A DNA stretch of 23,067 nucleotides from an uncultured Oscillospiraceae bacterium. GTDB taxonomy: Bacteria; Bacillota; Clostridia; Oscillospirales; Oscillospiraceae. Both the position numbers and the translations under genes were made by a program. Shown piece after piece: positions 21,499 through 23,067 of the stretch. The DNA lies in assembly GCA_900756715.1 (NCBI GenBank), contig CAAELC010000085.1, positions 1 through 23,067 on the forward strand, read 5' to 3'. Positions within the stretch are counted from its first letter, which is position 1. Each line of letters begins with the position of its first letter. Below the pieces are notes generated by a model that saw only the letters and a list, made by a program, of their open reading frames with translations, was not told the origin of the DNA and searched no databases.

Positions 21499-22755
21499 AT
21501 GGCTGAGCACAAGGTGACCACAACGGTGACAGATTATCTGGACTGGCGGGGCGATCTGACTTTTCAGGCGGCTGCATTCAACGAGGTGGACAGCCTGCTG
21601 CTGTGCATTTTTTCCTACATCAATTTCAGCCGCATTCCGGAGCTGGCCGTCTGGGAGCCGGAGAAGGCACTGTCGATCGGGCAGGTGTGCAGCCGATTGA
21701 CAGAGAAAGACGAGCAGATGGGCCTGTCTCAGCTGGACTATATCCCGGTAATGCGGCAGGCGGCGGAAACGGAGCGGTTCCGGGAGGTGAAAATGTTCGC
21801 CTTTGACAGCCGGAACGATGAGACGCAGGAGATGCAGTTTGCCGCCGTGTCCTTTCTGCTGCCGGACGGCAGCGTATATGCCGCTTACAGGGGAACCGAT
21901 CTGTCCCTTGTGGGCTGGAAAGAGGACTTTAACCTGAGCTATCTGGCGGAAGTACCGGCACAGGTGCGGGCTACGGAGTACGCCTGCCGGGTGGCGGCGG
22001 CCTGCCCCCGGCGGGGGCTGCGGCTGGGCGGACACTCCAAGGGAGGCAATCTGGCGGCATGGGCCGGGGTGCACCTGCCGGAAAAAATGCAGAAAAAACG
22101 GCTGGTGGCGGTGTATAACAATGACGGGCCGGGGTTTAACCAGTCGATGGCAAAAAAAGAGGAATATCTGCGTATTCAGGACAAAATATATACTTTTATC
22201 CCGGAGGGGTCCATTGTTGGAATGCTGCTGGAGCACGGGGAGGACTACACCGTGGTGGCAAGCACAGCCCGGTCGGTGATGCAGCACGAGCCTATGTCAT
22301 GGCTGGTGGTTGGCACCAGATTTGTCCATCTGGGGGAGCGATCTCAGCTGGGCAGAGTGACGGATGAGGTTCTGAAGGAATGGCTGGACTCCATGACCCG
22401 GCAGGAGCGGCAGGAATTCTGCGACGCGTTTTTTGATATTCTCAGCATGGGCGGCAAGACAAAGAGTCTGGACGAAGTGCAGGAGATGGGCATCAGCGGG
22501 GCGATTGCGCTGCTGAAAGAGTATATGGGCGCGGATGAGCGGAAGAAAAAAATCATCAGTGAGATTTTCAAACGCCTGGCGGCAGATGTGAAGGAGGAGG
22601 TGACCGCAGGAGCCTATGAGGGGCTGCGGTCTGCCAACCGGAAGCTGAAGAGTGTGGGACAGAAGCTCAGCGAAAAAATTGAGAAAACTAAGAGATTGGA
22701 CGCAAAAGGCGGCTGCAAGCAAAAGCTTGCAGCCGCCTTTTTTGCTGGCTCGTAA
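21499..22755 (+). CDS. Mbeg1-like (DUF2974) alpha/beta-hydrolase-fold protein
   Basis: A 418-residue cytoplasmic protein of the DUF2974/Mbeg1-like family, related to class 3 lipases. The nucleophile elbow is GHSKGG (178-183) with Ser180. Upstream are the lipase-like AAYRGTDLSLVGWKEDF (128-144) and, after the elbow, VYNNDGPGF (205-213). His-rich catalytic-triad candidates are not certain. The C-terminal third (about 290-400) is helical and Lys/Glu-rich. No signal peptide is seen. The family is widespread in clostridia; its substrate is unknown. ATG 21499 has GGGAGGAG 5-6 bases upstream. No promoter was found. The last 16 or so residues (KGGCKQKLAAAFFAGS) are encoded by a terminator hairpin, and the TAA at 22753-22755 lies beyond its U-tract. 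Confidence 0.9.
   Translation: MAEHKVTTTVTDYLDWRGDLTFQAAAFNEVDSLLLCIFSYINFSRIPELAVWEPEKALSIGQVCSRLTEKDEQMGLSQLDYIPVMRQAAETERFREVKMFAFDSRNDETQEMQFAAVSFLLPDGSVYAAYRGTDLSLVGWKEDFNLSYLAEVPAQVRATEYACRVAAACPRRGLRLGGHSKGGNLAAWAGVHLPEKMQKKRLVAVYNNDGPGFNQSMAKKEEYLRIQDKIYTFIPEGSIVGMLLEHGEDYTVVASTARSVMQHEPMSWLVVGTRFVHLGERSQLGRVTDEVLKEWLDSMTRQERQEFCDAFFDILSMGGKTKSLDEVQEMGISGAIALLKEYMGADERKKKIISEIFKRLAADVKEEVTAGAYEGLRSANRKLKSVGQKLSEKIEKTKRLDAKGGCKQKLAAAFFAGS
22704..22743 (+). terminator. intrinsic terminator inside the 3' end of the Mbeg1-like gene
   Basis: A perfect 17-bp inverted repeat (22704-22720 with 22725-22741) with an AAAA loop ends in T6 (22738-22743). It is the strongest hairpin in the window. 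It overlaps the coding frame, with the stop codon 10 bases past the U-tract. Confidence 0.95.
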
Positions 22756-22862
22756 TAAATAATCAAAGGACAGCCCGGAGATATATGCGGGGAAGCGCCG
22801 CTTGGGAGAGAAAAAACGCTGGGGTGGCGCATGAAAAAACGGGGATGGGAAAAACAGCCCAT

Positions 22863-23067
22863 CAGAAAAGGGGGCGCAGCACGCAAAAAAGGACGGACAG
22901 ACATGCAGACGCCGGTTTTCTGATACCGGCGCATGTATGCTTCATACAGCGCACCGCAAAGGAGGACAATCAGACATATTGCAGAAAAAGGGGCGCAGCA
23001 CGCAAAAAAGGACGGACAGACATGCAGACGCCGGTTTTCCGATACCGGCGCATGTATGCTTCATACA
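22863..23067. repeat. near-identical direct repeat, 119-base period, with inverted-repeat core (cut by window end)
   Basis: 22863-22948 and 22982-23067 match at 84 of 86 positions; the differences are 22870/22989 and 22921/23040. Each copy has the inverted repeat ACATG-caga-CGCCGG ... CCGGCG-CATGT (22901-22936 in copy 1) followed by GTATG-ctt-CATAC (22935-22947). The 33 bases between copies contain AAAGGAGG (22958-22965). The second copy is cut by the window end, so the full unit length and copy number are unknown. No gene is seen in 22756-23067 apart from doubtful small frames. Confidence 0.85.

Noticed and set aside
20911..22287. 458-codon minus-strand open frame through the tandem array
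   Set aside because: It spans antisense of two real genes, a terminator and the repeat array. It resembles no protein family, and one 38-base unit shifts the repeat phase.
22831..22923. 30-codon basic small frame (MKKRGWEKQP...) entering the first 119-base-period copy
   Set aside because: Only a poor GGGGTGG site precedes it, and its stop codon is the very base that differs in copy 2 (TGA to CGA), so it shows no sign of coding constraint.
22979..23067. possible TTG start behind AAAGGAGG between the repeat copies
   Set aside because: The ribosome site is good, but the frame is cut by the window end and would read through the noncoding hairpin repeat. It cannot be supported from this sequence alone.

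Overview
The window looks like chromosome from a GC-rich, low-oxygen member of the Clostridia, most likely the Oscillospiraceae/Ruminococcaceae group. The evidence is the mix of genes: a biotin-dependent sodium-pump decarboxylase operon, a phosphate butyryltransferase-type enzyme, AsnA, a CD1247-like acidic zinc-ribbon protein, an Mbeg1-like (DUF2974) hydrolase, a T-box in front of leuS, strong AGGAGG ribosome sites and TTGACA/TATAAT promoters. Almost all of it is ordinary housekeeping; no mobile element, CRISPR array or phage gene was seen.

Left part (1-5.9 kb), mostly minus strand. The promoter-proximal end of a Na+-translocating decarboxylase operon (OadG-like delta subunit, biotin carrier, first codons of the probable beta subunit) runs off the left edge. 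It diverges from sfsA (+). sfsA and asnA (-) converge on one shared bidirectional terminator. Then come a class I/II aminotransferase, a phosphate acyltransferase (ptb-like) with a consensus promoter and a perfect palindrome at its expected start site, and a CoA-diphosphatase-type Nudix hydrolase, all on the minus strand.

Middle part (5.9-17.2 kb), plus strand. A tightly packed operon reads smc - ftsY - rph - small membrane protein - rdgB - yhbY - nadD/yqeK fusion - rsfS. Gaps are 1-24 bases, or an ATGA overlap. It joins chromosome condensation, SRP-receptor targeting, tRNA 3' end trimming, nucleotide-pool cleaning, ribosome assembly factors and NAD synthesis. It is followed by leuS, which has its own TTGACA promoter and a T-box leader with a readable CUG specifier and a terminator/antiterminator pair.

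Right part (17.2-23.07 kb). rpsU is a single-gene unit with a consensus promoter, a structured leader and a strong terminator. An unrecognised protein (-) and yqeG (+) diverge from overlapping promoters. yqeG is followed by an aminopeptidase P-type enzyme, then efp with its own promoter, the CD1247-like protein and an Mbeg1-like hydrolase. Two noncoding repeat structures lie here: four 38-39-base tandem units before the Mbeg1-like gene, and a near-identical structured direct repeat with a 119-base period at the right edge. The Mbeg1-like reading frame runs through a 17-bp intrinsic terminator, with its stop codon beyond the U-tract. This oddity and the two repeat arrays are the least explained parts of the window.
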